Source: Alphaproteobacteria bacterium
GTDB taxonomy: Bacteria; Pseudomonadota; Alphaproteobacteria; UBA9219
Assembly: GCA_028691835.1 (NCBI GenBank)
Contig: JAQUYN010000021.1
Coordinates: 1 to 34,881 of the forward strand
Direction: 5' to 3'
Length of the DNA: 34,881 bases
The notes under the pieces were generated by a model that saw only the letters and a program-made list of their open reading frames with translations, ran no database searches and was not told the origin of the DNA. Position 1 is the first letter of the stretch, and every line of letters begins with the position of its first letter. Shown here piece by piece: positions 8,821 to 16,435 of the stretch. The translations under genes and the position numbers were made by a program.

Positions 8821-9240
8821 TCAGACGTGCTGCGACCTCTTCAAGTTCTTCGTTAACTCGTCGCTGATTGTATTGGCCAGTTTGTTAAGAGCCGAATTTG
8901 CAACAGCGGTCTGATTGAAGACCTGATCCTCAAGCGCGTTTTGCAATTGGCGTAGATCATCTTCAGCCGCTTCAAGCTTTTCACGCCCGTCACGGATCTC
9001 CGTCAGATTCACTACGGGTTCCGGTTCGCCCATACTGGTTTCACCCAGCAATCTTTTCGCCTCAGCGTGTCCAGCCTCGGCAAGAACAGTTTGATGATAA
9101 GCCTTGGCCGATACGCGCTTGGCATCTAGCTTGTCAAAGGCGTCTTTAAGCTTTTGAAGCTTTTCAAGATAGGCGCCAGCGTCTTTAAAAACCTTGCGGG
9201 CCTCGGCCTGTTGTTTCTGACTTTCGGTTCGGTTGAACAT
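8821..9240 (-). CDS. Small coiled-coil protein of the integrative element, unknown function
   Basis: This 139-residue, highly charged protein is almost entirely helical and rich in K, E, A and Q. Heptad-like stretches are at about 10-45 (KQQAEARKVFKDAGAYLEKL and onward) and about 80-115 (REKLEAAEDDLRQLQNALE), which suggests a coiled coil. It is the first of three closely spaced minus-strand genes separated from the primase gene by a 303-bp gap. There is no similarity I can name. A structural, mobilisation-accessory or regulatory role would be a guess. Confidence 0.65.
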   Translation of the reverse strand: MFNRTESQKQQAEARKVFKDAGAYLEKLQKLKDAFDKLDAKRVSAKAYHQTVLAEAGHAEAKRLLGETSMGEPEPVVNLTEIRDGREKLEAAEDDLRQLQNALEDQVFNQTAVANSALNKLANTISDELTKNLKRSQHV

Positions 9241-9543
9241 GAGGGCTCACTTTCTTATGAGAAAAGCTATCGAAGGGCGACAGCGACCCTGCCTGCGAAA
9301 ACGCGGCAGGCAAACGCGATGGCGGGAAATGGCGGTGACACAGCCGTGATGCGGTAACGCGACACGAACAGACGCATCTGTTTGAAAATGCAGAGATGAC
9401 GGAGAGCAGATTGCCCTCTATAGAGAAAGGGGGAAAGCAAACGGGTTTTTCCATCCGTTTTCGTCTTTTCTAAAAAGGGTGTCTGAGGGTTCATCATCTC
9501 AACACTTTCATGGGGTTGGGGCTGAAAAGGCGTCATTCTTGCG
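9241..9543. other. 303-bp gap between primase and small-gene operon, no gene supported
   Basis: Short frames exist on both strands but none has a convincing start or protein-like composition. The stretch should hold the promoter of the downstream minus-strand genes and could hold replication or transfer sites of the element. I see no clear terminator, iteron array or large palindrome in it. Confidence 0.4.
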
Positions 9544-11991
9544 TCACACCTGGGTCATGTGTTTGAGGCGTAGGCCGAGGAAAACACGGCCAGTGCTGGT
9601 GCGTTTGCTTTCGACACCCGTGGCATTGGCTTGAATACGCTGCACGAATCCATTGATGGCAGGCAGCTTGTCGTGTTTGTAACCTTCGGCCACTGCCCAG
9701 TTATAAAAGGCGATATAGGCTGTACGTGTCGGCATAGCCGCCGTCATCGGATCGTTCGCTCTGATCTCCACACATTCGTCGATCCACGCCAAGACAGGAT
9801 CGGCGCCAAGAATCCATTCGCTCAGCGCGCGCTTGCTTGAGGCAGGGAGGGTAAAGCGGCGCTGACGGATCAAACGCGAGGCGCAACCCACAACCCATGC
9901 CAGAAGCAAATCGGCTTCCTCAGCTGCAATGCGTCGTCCGATGCCTTCGATCCGTTCCTCATATGGAATAACGCGATTGAAGGTCAGAACCATGAGCCGC
10001 CGCTGCACGCCACGATCCATTCCGCCTTGAAACGGCGGCAGGACATTGGTGGCGAAAATATGCTGCGCGACGGGTCGAAACTCGACACGGCTTTTGTACA
10101 CGTCGCGACCGTCCACGGGCTCGCCTGTGATGATGGCTTTAAACGTGTCGGACGAAATGGCCTTGGATGATGAAAGCTCGTCAGAGGCATTCAGCAACTT
10201 CCCGGCCAGCGCAATCACGTGCCGCTCATCGCCCATCCGCGCCGCGCTGACGCTGCATATGGCGCTGGAAGGCAACATGCCGCGCGGCAGATCAAGATAT
10301 TGGCTTTTCCCGTTATCGGCTGGCTTGCCTTCCAAAACCAGCGCAGCCGGGTGCATGACCTTGGTCGCATAACCCATTGCGGCTGAAGCCACGACCTCAC
10401 CAAACAGTTGGATTTTGTCAGCCTTGTCTTCGTCGTCCTTGAAAGAGCCGTCTAACAGGCGATAAAGCATCGAACTTTCCGGCGGCACGACATCTGCAAA
10501 CGGCGACCAGCGTCCCGGCAAGGTGTGGCGACACCGATGATCGCGGCTGTGCGGTTCCAATATGGGCGCACCGGATTCAACAAAACGAATGAAGCCCGAT
10601 GCACAGTTGATCCCACTTGGCGCATCAGCAAAGAAATCCTCCTTTTTGAGCACAACCATCAATTCATTGAGAACGGAATCCACACGCCCCTTGCTGAGTT
10701 TAACCCGTGCTTTTTCGCCGCGCGGCGTTTGATAAGGCGCGCCGTCATAGGCGTGGACGCAAAGACGCAGTTCCTGTTCTTCAATCGGTTCCCACTGCGT
10801 TTTGCCATAGCGCCAGAAAGAGCCTTCAGCATAAAGAACGGGGCCGTAGCGGTCGATCAAGTCCTCACGCACGCGTCCGGCGATCTCAATATCCGAACCG
10901 ATATAAACCGTACGCACGTTGAAAGCGTCGTCCTGCGGAAAGGAAAACGCAGCGCCAGCGATCAACGTGCGCACGGTACCTTCTCCGCCGAACAGGAGAA
11001 GATCGTTGAAATCCTGCCCCTCAGGGGGCGTTGCGACGGCAACTGCAAGGCCGCGCATCTGAAGCTTGGAAACAGCGCGAGCGAGTTGGTTGTCTGCCTT
11101 GCTGCCGGGAATATCGCCATCGCGGGCAATGATCACGCTGGCCCTGTCTGGCAGCGGCGCGCGCGCAATGTTGCTCAGTCCGAGGCAGGCCCAAGTCTCT
11201 TGTCCAGTGGCCTGCCAGACCGAAAGGCCTGTTTCGACTCCTTCCGTCAAAATGACAGGTTGCGTCCCCGGAAAACGCACAGCGGCCTTTGACGCCCAGC
11301 CATCGACGGCTTTGTTGGTGCGTTTGACGACATCGACAGGCGCTTTCTTGCCATCATTTGTCAGATAAATTTGCTGAACGGCAAGCACATCACCTTGGTC
11401 GTCTGTTGCCAAAGCAACCAAGGCGCCGTATCCGCCGCAGGCAAATGGTCGGAAACGGATGCAGTCTGGCGGCAAAACGGTGATCCCACGACGGCGCAGG
11501 TAAAACTGGCCGGGCGTGCCTTCGAGCGATGTGCATTTGGATATAATGGTTGCGACTTTAGCGGTACGATCTTCCGCTGACGGCGAAGGACAGGGGCTAT
11601 CGTTTTGAGAGGCATCTGCATTTTCTTTCTCGACCGCCTCCATTTCTGAAGGAAGAATAAATTCCCGTGTCTCGACATGATTTTCTCCCTTCTTGGGCGC
11701 GGTCAGGCCCAGCCATTCGCGCGCCCAATCGAGAGCCGCGCCATTGTGCAAGCCGCATTGTTTTTTAATAAGGCTCAAGGCATCACCGCCAACGCCTTCT
11801 TCGTGATCGAACCACGTTCCAACTTTTTCACCATCAATCTCGACAGCAAGGCTCCCCTTGCGCCCGTAACGCAGTTGGTTGGCTGTCGAAAGCGCATCGT
11901 TTGGACGGCCCAGAAGACGGACAGCCAGTTCATCCATCCGCGTATTAAGGCGGGCAACGATGTCTTTGATCGGAATCTCTTGTGCCGTCAT
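9544..11991 (-). CDS. Toprim primase / D5-like (DUF5906-type) helicase of the integrative element
   Basis: A fused replication protein of about 815 residues. The N-terminal part has the pattern of Toprim-containing primases on mobile elements: a WFDHEEGVGGDALSLI segment, then TEGVETGLSVW and later IIARDGD, the acidic Toprim signatures. The C-terminal half has an SF3/D5-like ATPase with Walker A GKPADNGKS, a downstream DELSS, and an IFATNVLPPF segment typical of the sensor region. It probably primes and unwinds DNA for replication of the excised element. ATG 11991 was chosen because it overlaps the upstream stop by 4 bp (ATGA); an in-frame ATG at 12021 lies inside the upstream gene. The C-terminus (about 90 residues, from VLAWIDECVEI) looks like the winged-helix tail found after D5 helicases. 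Confidence 0.85.
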   Translation of the reverse strand: MTAQEIPIKDIVARLNTRMDELAVRLLGRPNDALSTANQLRYGRKGSLAVEIDGEKVGTWFDHEEGVGGDALSLIKKQCGLHNGAALDWAREWLGLTAPKKGENHVETREFILPSEMEAVEKENADASQNDSPCPSPSAEDRTAKVATIISKCTSLEGTPGQFYLRRRGITVLPPDCIRFRPFACGGYGALVALATDDQGDVLAVQQIYLTNDGKKAPVDVVKRTNKAVDGWASKAAVRFPGTQPVILTEGVETGLSVWQATGQETWACLGLSNIARAPLPDRASVIIARDGDIPGSKADNQLARAVSKLQMRGLAVAVATPPEGQDFNDLLLFGGEGTVRTLIAGAAFSFPQDDAFNVRTVYIGSDIEIAGRVREDLIDRYGPVLYAEGSFWRYGKTQWEPIEEQELRLCVHAYDGAPYQTPRGEKARVKLSKGRVDSVLNELMVVLKKEDFFADAPSGINCASGFIRFVESGAPILEPHSRDHRCRHTLPGRWSPFADVVPPESSMLYRLLDGSFKDDEDKADKIQLFGEVVASAAMGYATKVMHPAALVLEGKPADNGKSQYLDLPRGMLPSSAICSVSAARMGDERHVIALAGKLLNASDELSSSKAISSDTFKAIITGEPVDGRDVYKSRVEFRPVAQHIFATNVLPPFQGGMDRGVQRRLMVLTFNRVIPYEERIEGIGRRIAAEEADLLLAWVVGCASRLIRQRRFTLPASSKRALSEWILGADPVLAWIDECVEIRANDPMTAAMPTRTAYIAFYNWAVAEGYKHDKLPAINGFVQRIQANATGVESKRTSTGRVFLGLRLKHMTQV

Positions 11992-12479
11992 GCCGCACCT
12001 TTGTAGTGTTTTGACGTGCACAGAATGATTGGAACAGTTTGCGAAATAGAGCAGATGTAGGAAAGCCAGGTGTCCTCCATCTCCGGTCGTGTTTCGATTA
12101 CGGTGGTGCCTGTTCGCAGCATCCCGGACATGCTGCTGAACAACGCGTAAACGTCTGTCATAAAATCGCAGGACATGACGGAGACGCCTGCGGCATTTTC
12201 AATCAAACACCGCAAGGTCGTCTGATCGAACGCTTCCGGCCCTTTGGCGCAATCGGTATCGTCGCTGACGACGGCAATATAGCCATTGCAGGCCTGAAGG
12301 ACGCGCCGTTCAATTGGTTGATCGATTTGTGGAATAAAGAACCAGCTGATGTCGTAATCACGCATGGCGCGTACGATAGCTTTGACGTGTTCCGGCACGA
12401 TATCCGAGGCAAGAATATTCTTGCTCCGTTCGTCGTCGATCCTGACTACGCCGCCCGGTTCGATAGGAAACAGCTTCAT
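11988..12479 (-). CDS. Unknown 163-residue protein between AlpA regulator and primase
   Basis: The protein begins MKLFPIEPGGVV and is alpha/beta in character with cysteines near VVSDDTDC and VSMCD-like segments. I recognise no family. The start at ATG 12479 overlaps the AlpA-type gene stop by 4 bp, and its own stop overlaps the primase start by 4 bp, so the three genes form a translationally coupled operon. A longer frame reading upstream from 12551 runs inside the regulator gene and is unlikely. The context suggests a role in element replication or its control. Confidence 0.75.
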   Translation of the reverse strand: MKLFPIEPGGVVRIDDERSKNILASDIVPEHVKAIVRAMRDYDISWFFIPQIDQPIERRVLQACNGYIAVVSDDTDCAKGPEAFDQTTLRCLIENAAGVSVMSCDFMTDVYALFSSMSGMLRTGTTVIETRPEMEDTWLSYICSISQTVPIILCTSKHYKGAA

Positions 12480-12748
12480 CGTCCGGCCCTCCGCTTGCGG
12501 GCCAGAAAGGTCGGTTCGCGCCCGGCCAGCTTTTCTCTGCCCACCAGCCATTCGCGAACAGCTTCGATGCGGTAATAGACCTGCCGCCCCATAACAACGT
12601 AAGGCGGCGACTGGCGCAGCGCACGATCACGCTGGCACGTCCGAACGCTCACGCCGCGCTGGCGGGCGTATTCGGCCTCGGACAAAAACCCCTCCAGCAC
12701 GTTGCCGTAAGGCGTTTCCAAGACAGGTTGTGAAACGGAAAGCTCCAT
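12476..12748 (-). CDS. AlpA/MerR-type helix-turn-helix regulator or excisionase
   Basis: A 90-residue DNA-binding protein. The core FLSEAEYARQRGVSVRTCQR is a helix-turn-helix start, and VVMGRQVYYRIEAVREWL is the wing and recognition-linked helix found in AlpA/excisionase proteins. Start ATG 12748 follows AAGGGGGAC at good spacing; the longer frame from 12787 lacks this. In integrative elements such proteins act as excisionases or activate the integrase. Here it heads an operon with the unknown 163-residue protein and the primase, so it may regulate excision and replication together. Confidence 0.82.
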   Translation of the reverse strand: MELSVSQPVLETPYGNVLEGFLSEAEYARQRGVSVRTCQRDRALRQSPPYVVMGRQVYYRIEAVREWLVGREKLAGREPTFLARKRRAGR

Positions 12749-12869
12749 AAATGTCCCCCTTGATCTTCCGGCGTCTTGCGCCGTCAACGAGGGGAAACTT
12801 AGGGCGGCTTGAAAAGCACGTCAGTTGGTAAACTTTTTGATTATCTAGTCAGGTGGATGCCTTGAGCAG

Positions 12870-13724
12870 TCAGGAAGCCGGTATCGGCGCCCTGTAGGAG
12901 TGCGCTAGAGTTAGGAAAGCTTCATCCAATGGCATTGGTGCATAATCATTCTCTGGCCATTGCCGTTTCTCAGGTAAAAGCCAGACGTCATCCAGATTTA
13001 ATAATGTTTCCTTGGCGCGCGGGGGAATGTATGAAAGACCGAATTTCTGATAGGCTGCGGCCCGCATGAGAAAGTCGGGAAGTTCATCAATGAGTTTGCC
13101 ATTCATAACCGCTTCGATCATCTCTGGTTTCTGGTACTGAACAACAGTCTCCGCAAAAATATCAAACGTAGAAGCGCACAAATGAGCAACGGGCTTATAG
13201 GTCGACCACGCGCGCCGCAGATCGTTGCTGTTTCTATGCACAAGCCCATTAAACATCTTGTCATTTTCGATGATAAAAACCGCTTTATTCACGCTGGCTC
13301 CACCAGGAAGATCGGCATGGTGCGCCGCCATGCGACGAATGAGGCAAAGAATAATCCCTGCGGAAAAGTGATCTTTGGCCGACTTGGTCATTTGCACGAC
13401 ATAAGTTTGAAAGCTGTCGGCATCGACGATGGATTCAAATCCACCGTTTTCCTCAAACCATCTTGTAAAAACCGCTTCCGCCGTTTTCAGATCTTCCCAC
13501 ATATGGACGGCTTTGATGGTTTCCACCCATCCTTCGACTTTTGAAGGATCGGGCAAGTGCTTCGCAGTTTCCTGTATTTCTGCCAAATGTGAAGCCATCA
13601 GGGTAGCCATGTATCGCCTACGCGCCACTTCGTCATACGGCCAGGCAATGACGGTCCTAATCACTTGCGAGGCATGATACTTATCATGTTGCGCGCTAAT
13701 GTCGCGTAGGTCGAGAACTGGCAT
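12870..13724 (-). CDS. Unknown protein encoded directly behind the integrase
   Basis: A 284-residue, largely helical cytosolic protein starting MPVLDLRDISAQHDKYHASQ. No catalytic motif, membrane helix or signal peptide is visible and I do not recognise the family. The start at ATG 13724 lies 4 nt after the integrase stop, which implies co-transcription and probably coupled translation; a longer frame to 13982 only reads through the integrase gene in another phase. A gene tied so closely to an integrase could affect recombination, or be cargo such as a defence or counter-defence protein. Both are guesses. Confidence 0.8.
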   Translation of the reverse strand: MPVLDLRDISAQHDKYHASQVIRTVIAWPYDEVARRRYMATLMASHLAEIQETAKHLPDPSKVEGWVETIKAVHMWEDLKTAEAVFTRWFEENGGFESIVDADSFQTYVVQMTKSAKDHFSAGIILCLIRRMAAHHADLPGGASVNKAVFIIENDKMFNGLVHRNSNDLRRAWSTYKPVAHLCASTFDIFAETVVQYQKPEMIEAVMNGKLIDELPDFLMRAAAYQKFGLSYIPPRAKETLLNLDDVWLLPEKRQWPENDYAPMPLDEAFLTLAHSYRAPIPAS

Positions 13725-13728
13725 GACG

Positions 13729-15036
13729 TTATTCTTTCTGTTCGATTCTCTGAATATCTTTTGATGCCGAAAAGTCAACAACGGCGCCAACGGTATCTGC
13801 CGCTTTTCGAAGCGCTTCGTCGTACAAATGCGCATAACGTTGCGTGGTTTGCACCTGTGTGTGACCGAGCATCTGGCCGATAAGCGGCAAGGAAGCTCCC
13901 GCTGAGACAAGGATGCTGGCGAAGGAATGTCGTAGGTCGTGGATGCGCACGTTGGGCCAGTCGATAAGGACTGGATTGCCATCCTTATCTTTGATGGGTT
14001 TTCCTGCCTTGTTCTTTTTGGGAATCTTGTCCGTCAGTCCGGCAGTCTTGCAAACCGCGCACCATGTGCGCCGGATTTCCTGGATCGGCTGGCCCGGCGA
14101 AATATCGCTTGGAAAGACATAAGGGCTTTTCTGAACTGTTCTGTCTTTCTTCCGAGCCTTCTCGTAAGCATTGTCAGCCTCGGCTTTGATCTGAAGGAGC
14201 AAATTGATCGCAGGAGCGCTGAGCGGAACGCGGTGCAGCCTGCGCTGTTTGGTATGCGCGCTGGGCTTGGTCCATACGCCGTTTTCAAGGTCGAACATAT
14301 CCCATGTCGCGTCTGTGACCTCGCTCTTGCGCGCGCCGGTCAGCATCAAGAGTTTAATGGCGTTTGAGGCCGTCCGCTCAGAATGCTCATTCAACGCTAC
14401 GGCGAGCGCCGCAATTTCGGTTTTGTTCAAATAGCGGTTGCGTTTCTCTTCCGGATTCCTGCGCACCCCTGACACGGGGTTCTCTTTGATCCATTTCCAG
14501 CGAATGGCCAGATTGAAAGCCTTGCGCATGACTTCCACGACGCGGTTGGCGCGAACGGGCGTCCCGCGTATTGTCGTAATGTCCCTGTGGAAGGTGTCTA
14601 TCTCAAAAGACGTGATGGAGCTTAGTTTGCTCTTCCCGAAACGGGGGATGACAATCTTTTCCCACATTGCCCTTTCGTCGGCTTGGGAGCGTGGCGATTT
14701 GGTTGCCAGATGTTCTTTTTGATAACGCTCCCAAAGATCGATCAAGGTCGGCGCCTCGCGCTGATCCCGCCGGTCACCCATCGGGTCGTTGCCCAAATCG
14801 ACATCCCGTTTCAGGTCGCTGGCCGCCTTACGCGCTGCGGCCACGCGCCAGTCGGGATAGGCGCCGATGGTGATGCGGCGCTGCCGGCCATCGGCGCGAT
14901 AGTCAAGTACAAACGCCTTCGCGCCGCCGGGCGTAATGCGAAGGCCGAAGCCTTTCACGTCATCGTCCCACAGCACCAGTTGCCCGCGCACAGGCGGCAG
15001 GGCCTTTCTAACTTGTTGGTCTGTTAGCCTGGTCAT
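13729..15036 (-). CDS. Tyrosine recombinase (integrase) of the tRNA-fMet element
   Basis: A 435-residue phage-type integrase. Residues 1-90 form the DUF4102-like arm-binding domain (DDDVKGFGLRITPGG, then RRITIGAYPDWRV), about 95-190 the core-binding SAM-like domain, and the rest the catalytic domain. The catalytic residues are visible: R236 in LTGARKSEV, a probable K263 in HTKQRRLHRVPL, H366 and R369 in HDLRHSF, H392 in LGHTQ and the nucleophile Y401 in RYAHL. It catalyses site-specific recombination between the element and the 3' end of tRNA-fMet, whose duplicated fragment lies about 180 bp upstream of the gene. The start ATG 15036 is preceded by two tandem 10-bp repeats that could be integrase arm sites. 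The 3' end is coupled to an unknown gene. Confidence 0.96.
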   Translation of the reverse strand: MTRLTDQQVRKALPPVRGQLVLWDDDVKGFGLRITPGGAKAFVLDYRADGRQRRITIGAYPDWRVAAARKAASDLKRDVDLGNDPMGDRRDQREAPTLIDLWERYQKEHLATKSPRSQADERAMWEKIVIPRFGKSKLSSITSFEIDTFHRDITTIRGTPVRANRVVEVMRKAFNLAIRWKWIKENPVSGVRRNPEEKRNRYLNKTEIAALAVALNEHSERTASNAIKLLMLTGARKSEVTDATWDMFDLENGVWTKPSAHTKQRRLHRVPLSAPAINLLLQIKAEADNAYEKARKKDRTVQKSPYVFPSDISPGQPIQEIRRTWCAVCKTAGLTDKIPKKNKAGKPIKDKDGNPVLIDWPNVRIHDLRHSFASILVSAGASLPLIGQMLGHTQVQTTQRYAHLYDEALRKAADTVGAVVDFSASKDIQRIEQKE

Positions 15037-15052
15037 TATCCCGACCGTTTTC

Positions 15053-15073
15053 GTGTCAACACTGTGTCAACAC
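15053..15073. repeat. Tandem direct repeat upstream of the integrase
   Basis: GTGTCAACAC occurs at 15053-15062 and again at 15064-15073, an 11-bp period, about one helical turn. The repeats lie 17 nt upstream of the integrase start, between the gene and the att fragment. Their position fits arm-type integrase sites or an operator for the integrase promoter. Confidence 0.55.
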
Positions 15074-15215
15074 GCTGGGTTGCAAAATCTGTCTTTTAAT
15101 ATCACCGGAAGTTGAGGGAATGTCGCTCATTTGCGCAAAGAAATCAAGGCATTATCGTGGTTAACGGCAGAAATGGGAATAAAATCATAGGGTTGGAATA
15201 GACACCATGAACCGC

Positions 15216-15260
15216 CTCATAACCTGAAGGTCGTCAGTTCAAATCTGGCCCCCGCAACCA
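15216..15260 (+). other. att site: 3' half of tRNA-fMet (incomplete tRNA)
   Basis: Positions 15216-15260 read from the anticodon loop of initiator tRNA (CTCATAACC) through the T arm (GTTCAAATC) to CCCCCGCAACCA, the 3' end with CCA. The upstream bases cannot form the acceptor, D arm or 5' anticodon strand: no GCGGGG partner is present. So this is a duplicated 3' fragment, the usual trace of integration into a tRNA gene. Because the fragment points rightward and the integrase lies to its left, the element is on the left and the intact tRNA-fMet should sit beyond the left edge of the window. Confidence 0.85.
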
Positions 15261-15290
15261 AAGAAACACAATATATTAAATACATGCACT

Positions 15291-15310
15291 GCCCCTTCGG
15301 GGCCGTTTTT
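15291..15310 (+). terminator. Rho-independent terminator (former tRNA-fMet terminator)
   Basis: GCCCC-TTC-GGGGC followed by CC-GTTTTT. It lies 30 nt after the tRNA-fMet fragment and is probably the original tRNA terminator, separated from its gene by the element. Confidence 0.7.
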
Positions 15311-15438
15311 GCGTTTATCCCCTCTGATTTTGACATTTGGAAGCACTGTGGAAGCAAGAGGGAGAAAGTTTGTGCGTGATTGTGCTGGGATCGATTGCGT
15401 AGAGATGTCTTTAGGTTCAGATTAAAGCAGGAAAACCT

Positions 15439-15582
15439 ATGCACAAAAGCGAGATTCTTTCGCAATCAAAATCCAAGCAAGAAAGCATGAGCGGTGTGTT
15501 CCGCAAAAAGGGGAAATACAATTCCGCATGGGGAGAGGTCATCAAAAACGATAAGAAAGGATTATATTGGCTCGAATACTAA
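15439..15582 (+). CDS. Small basic protein of 47 residues, unknown function
   Basis: The frame begins MHKSEILSQSKSKQ and ends in a lysine- and tyrosine-rich tail (KNDKKGLYWLEY). Although short, it has a Shine-Dalgarno-like AGGAAA about 5 nt before ATG 15439 and a strong terminator 20 nt after the stop, which together support a real monocistronic gene. No membrane segment. No family recognised. It is the first gene on the chromosomal side of the att fragment. Confidence 0.5.
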   Translation: MHKSEILSQSKSKQESMSGVFRKKGKYNSAWGEVIKNDKKGLYWLEY

Positions 15583-15601
15583 CCACATAGTTTTCCGCTT
15601 C

Positions 15602-15629
15602 AGCCCCGGCAATGTCCGGGGCTTTTTTT
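15602..15629 (+). terminator. Strong rho-independent terminator
   Basis: A perfect 8-bp stem, AGCCCCGG / CCGGGGCT (15602-15609 and 15616-15623), followed by seven T. It ends the 47-residue gene. Confidence 0.88.
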
Positions 15630-15743
15630 GGGCTTCAATGCATTTCACACCGCTTTTCACATACCTGTCACATCGGTTCACACCCCTCAGAAATGAGACA
15701 ACGTCCCCACAGTTGCTCAGCAAAGCGAAGGGGACGACAGGAA

Positions 15744-15839
15744 ATGGAAAAAACTTTTATCAATCAGGAAGAACTCGCCCAGCGCTGGGGGATTTCGCCG
15801 CGCACGCTCGAACGCTGGCGGTGGCTTGGCGAACCCTAG
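15744..15839 (+). pseudogene. Truncated helix-turn-helix (AlpA-like) gene
   Basis: Start ATG 15744 follows GACAGGAA. The product MEKTFINQEELAQRWGIS, then RTLERWRWLGE, is the first half of an AlpA/excisionase-type helix-turn-helix protein. At about 15830 the similarity ends and a stop follows at 15837, exactly where IS630-derived sequence begins on the other strand. The expected remainder (a GGRVxYRLEDVEAYE-like wing) is absent. It is probably a relic of another mobile element at the same tRNA locus. Confidence 0.6.
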
Positions 15840-16188
15840 ACGGCGCAACAACTTGCCAACCGAGCGTTCATGCAAGACAACGCCAAACCGTTTTTCGATT
15901 ACTTTTTTAAGATCAACGCACAAGATTATCTTCGGGCTCCTTTAGGGCGAGCGTTTCAACTTCCTTTTCTTGTTCTTCGGTCAGGGCGCGATCGGGGCGG
16001 CCTTGGGGCCTGTTGTGAAGCCCTGCCAATCCCTCTTGATTATAACGACGGACCCAATCGCAAAGCGTTTGCCGATCCATCCCCGCCGCTCGCGCCGCCG
16101 CGCCGCGCTCCATTCCGTCCAGAATGTTTGCGATCCCAAGCATCCGCGCCGTCATGTCCTTACGGACTTCAATTCCGATTTGCCACAT
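15830..16188 (-). mobile_element. IS630-family transposase remnant (N-terminal part, frameshifted)
   Basis: The minus strand from ATG 16188 (MWQIGIEVRKDMTARML) encodes the helix-turn-helix of IS630-type transposases: AARAAGMDRQTLCDWVRRYN, then GLAGLHNRPQGRP, ending LKEPEDNLVR at a frameshift near 15915-15920. In the next frame the expected continuation follows: VDLKKVIEKRFGVVLHERSVGKLLRRLGF. At about 15830 it breaks off before the DDE catalytic domain. So the copy is both frameshifted and truncated and cannot be active. Its end interrupts the helix-turn-helix gene at 15744-15839. No clear terminal inverted repeat or TA duplication was found. Confidence 0.75.
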
Positions 16189-16218
16189 AGCCCCCTCCCT
16201 CGTTTCAGATGGGACTCT

Positions 16219-16350
16219 ATGAATCACATATTTTACCCTTTGGGAATCCCCCTCGCGAGTCCGTTCATTGAGCTGTTGGTATTACTCATACTGGCCACCA
16301 TTCTGTTTGTAGCCTCCTTCACCATATGGGCTGCCCCAAAGCAGCGTTAA
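16219..16350 (+). CDS. Possible 43-residue membrane peptide
   Basis: The frame MNHIFYPLGIPLASPF, followed by a long hydrophobic helix (ELLVLLILATILFVASFTIW) and a short basic tail, would be a single-pass membrane peptide. There is no good Shine-Dalgarno sequence and it adjoins IS630 debris, so it may be chance. Otherwise the stretch 16189-16435 holds nothing I can support. Confidence 0.25.
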   Translation: MNHIFYPLGIPLASPFIELLVLLILATILFVASFTIWAAPKQR

Positions 16351-16435
16351 AGCGGGCATGACAACGAGTGGGGGGACTGTGATTTAAATAAACCGATATA
16401 CCGGTCAAAATTCATCATCAAAGATCTGCTCCCGA

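Noticed and set aside
10525..11292. Long plus-strand frame opposite the primase gene
   Set aside because: It lies wholly antisense to well-supported primase/helicase motifs and has no protein-like features.
15180..15260. A complete tRNA at the fMet-like sequence
   Set aside because: Only the 3' half matches. No 5' acceptor strand, D arm or 5' anticodon strand can be formed from the preceding bases.
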